From Streptomyces orinoci (lineage in GTDB: Bacteria; Actinomycetota; Actinomycetes; Streptomycetales; Streptomycetaceae), in the NCBI RefSeq assembly GCF_003121295.1, contig NZ_PHNC01000031.1, positions 1,693,381 to 1,757,380 of the forward strand: DNA of 64,000 nt. Direction: 5' to 3'. The notes under the pieces were generated by a model. It did no database searches and was not told where the DNA came from. It was given only the letters and a program-made list of their open reading frames with translations. Positions 63,069 to 64,000 of this stretch are shown in pieces. The position numbers were made by a program, and so were the translations under genes. How positions within the stretch are numbered: the stretch's first letter is position 1; each line of letters opens with the position of its first letter.

Positions 63069-64000
63069 ATGACCCAGGCACCGCAGGGGCCCGACGACGC
63101 GTTCCATGTTTTCGACACCACCTTGCGTGACGGCGCCCAGCGTGAGGGGATCAACCTCACCGTCGCCGACAAACTGACCATCGCCCGGCACCTGGACGAC
63201 TTCGGCGTGGGCTATATCGAGGGCGGCTGGCCCGGGGCCAACCCCAGGGACACCGAGTTCTTCCAACGGGCCGCCAGGGAGATCGACTTCCGCCATGCCC
63301 GGCTGGTGGCCTTCGGCGCCACCCGCCGGGCCGGGGTACGGGCCGAGGACGATCCCCAGGTGGCCGCGCTGCTCGCCTCCGGAGCGCCGGTGATCACCCT
63401 GGTCGCCAAGTCCCATGACCGGCATGTGGAACTGGCGCTGCGCACCACGCTGGAGGAGAACCTGGCCATGGTGCGCGACACCGTGGCCCATCTCAGGGCG
63501 CATGGGCGCCGGGTGTTCGTGGACTGTGAGCACTTCTTCGACGGCTACCGGGCCAACCCCGGCTATGCCGCGCAGGTGGTGCGCACCGCGGCCGGCGCGG
63601 GCGCCGAGGTGGTGGTGCTCTGCGACACCAACGGCGGCATGCTGCCGGCCCAAGTGGGCGCCGTGGTACGGACGGTGCTCGCCGACACCGGCGCCCGGCT
63701 GGGCATCCACGCCCAGGACGACACCGGCTGCGCGGTGGCCAACACCCTGGCCGCGGTGGACGCCGGGGCCACCCATGTGCAGTGCACCGCCAACGGCTAC
63801 GGCGAACGGGTCGGCAACGCCAACCTCTTCCCGGTGGTCGCCGCGCTGGAACTGAAGTACGGCCGACGGGTGCTGCCGGAAGGCAAGTTGACGGAGATGA
63901 CCCGTATCTCGCACGCCATCGCCGAGGTCGTCAACCTCACGCCCGCCACCCACCAGCCCTATGTGGGGCTCTCGGCCTTCGCCCACAAGGCCGGGCTGCA
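63069..64000 (+). CDS. cimA: Citramalate synthase, 3' end beyond the window
   Basis: 310 residues visible of about 530. Condenses pyruvate and acetyl-CoA to (R)-citramalate, a threonine-independent route to 2-oxobutyrate for isoleucine. DTTLRDGAQREGINLTVADK (metal Asp, catalytic Arg) is at residues 16-35, EGGWPGANPRD near 51, CDTNGGMLP and the metal HAQDDTGCAVANT (His-x-x-D) near 185-225, QCTANGYGERVGNANL near 240. The GGWPGANP variation separates this type from 2-isopropylmalate synthase. The C-terminal LeuA regulatory dimer domain is not in view. Confidence 0.9.
   Translation, partial: MTQAPQGPDDAFHVFDTTLRDGAQREGINLTVADKLTIARHLDDFGVGYIEGGWPGANPRDTEFFQRAAREIDFRHARLVAFGATRRAGVRAEDDPQVAALLASGAPVITLVAKSHDRHVELALRTTLEENLAMVRDTVAHLRAHGRRVFVDCEHFFDGYRANPGYAAQVVRTAAGAGAEVVVLCDTNGGMLPAQVGAVVRTVLADTGARLGIHAQDDTGCAVANTLAAVDAGATHVQCTANGYGERVGNANLFPVVAALELKYGRRVLPEGKLTEMTRISHAIAEVVNLTPATHQPYVGLSAFAHKAGL

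Overview
The window is chromosomal DNA of a high-GC actinomycete, almost certainly a Streptomyces. Base composition is strongly GC-biased, third codon positions are nearly all G or C, GTG starts and 4-8 bp start/stop overlaps are common, several genes have a -10 box (TANNNT) only 6-7 nt before the start codon (leaderless transcripts), and the order (cysteine desulfurase - mnmA - ligA - GGDEF/EAL gene - gatCAB - ilvBNC - serA - proline catabolism - leuB - ilvE - cimA) is, as I recall, the order of the conserved Streptomyces core. No rRNA, tRNA, CRISPR array, prophage or insertion sequence was found.

Layout: 1-3.0 kb, end of an oligopeptide ABC-transporter operon; 3-5.2 kb, secreted M1 aminopeptidase and a TRIC-type channel; 5.3-8.3 kb, a carboxymuconolactone-decarboxylase-like gene with a MerR-style promoter, then cysteine desulfurase and mnmA (tRNA 2-thiouridine). 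8.3-15.7 kb is more variable: a large barstar-fold protein, a two-gene split copper-amine-oxidase-like pair, an NTF2-fold protein, a secreted protein, a LOG protein, an SDR, and a MarR/efflux pair. 15.7-25.1 kb: short-form methionine synthase, ligA, rmdB-like c-di-GMP gene and gatC-gatA-small membrane protein-gatB, ended by a perfect 27-bp hairpin. 25.3-34.9 kb: secreted AMIN-like protein, MMPL transporter, large LuxR (LAL) regulator, small proteins, aldo/keto reductase and a 2-hydroxyacid dehydrogenase, with copies of a dispersed intergenic repeat. 35.0-43.8 kb: cdgE-like c-di-GMP gene, then ilvB-ilvN-ilvC behind a leader peptide and a true U-tract attenuator, then serA. 44.4-52.8 kb looks like an accessory block: five regulators/transporters, an aldo/keto reductase and a P450/ferredoxin pair. 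52.8-56.8 kb: PucR-type regulator with proline dehydrogenase and P5C dehydrogenase. 57-64 kb: Tat-exported purple acid phosphatase, leuB, ilvE, an MHS-type transporter and the start of cimA.

Functionally the window unites branched-chain amino acid synthesis (ilvBNC, leuB, ilvE, cimA), serine synthesis, Gln-tRNA/Asn-tRNA amidation (gatCAB), tRNA thiolation and two c-di-GMP proteins. The most unusual observations are: short tandem duplications that span the stop codons of at least five genes (12, 13, 18, 24 and 39 bp units; three of them duplicate the stop in frame); a split copper-amine-oxidase-like gene pair that keeps the copper histidines but has lost the Asn of the cofactor motif; an orphan 387-residue barstar protein; a MerR-type promoter fused to a leaderless start; and a dispersed repeat with long and short forms, one copy of which is translated as a transporter tail.
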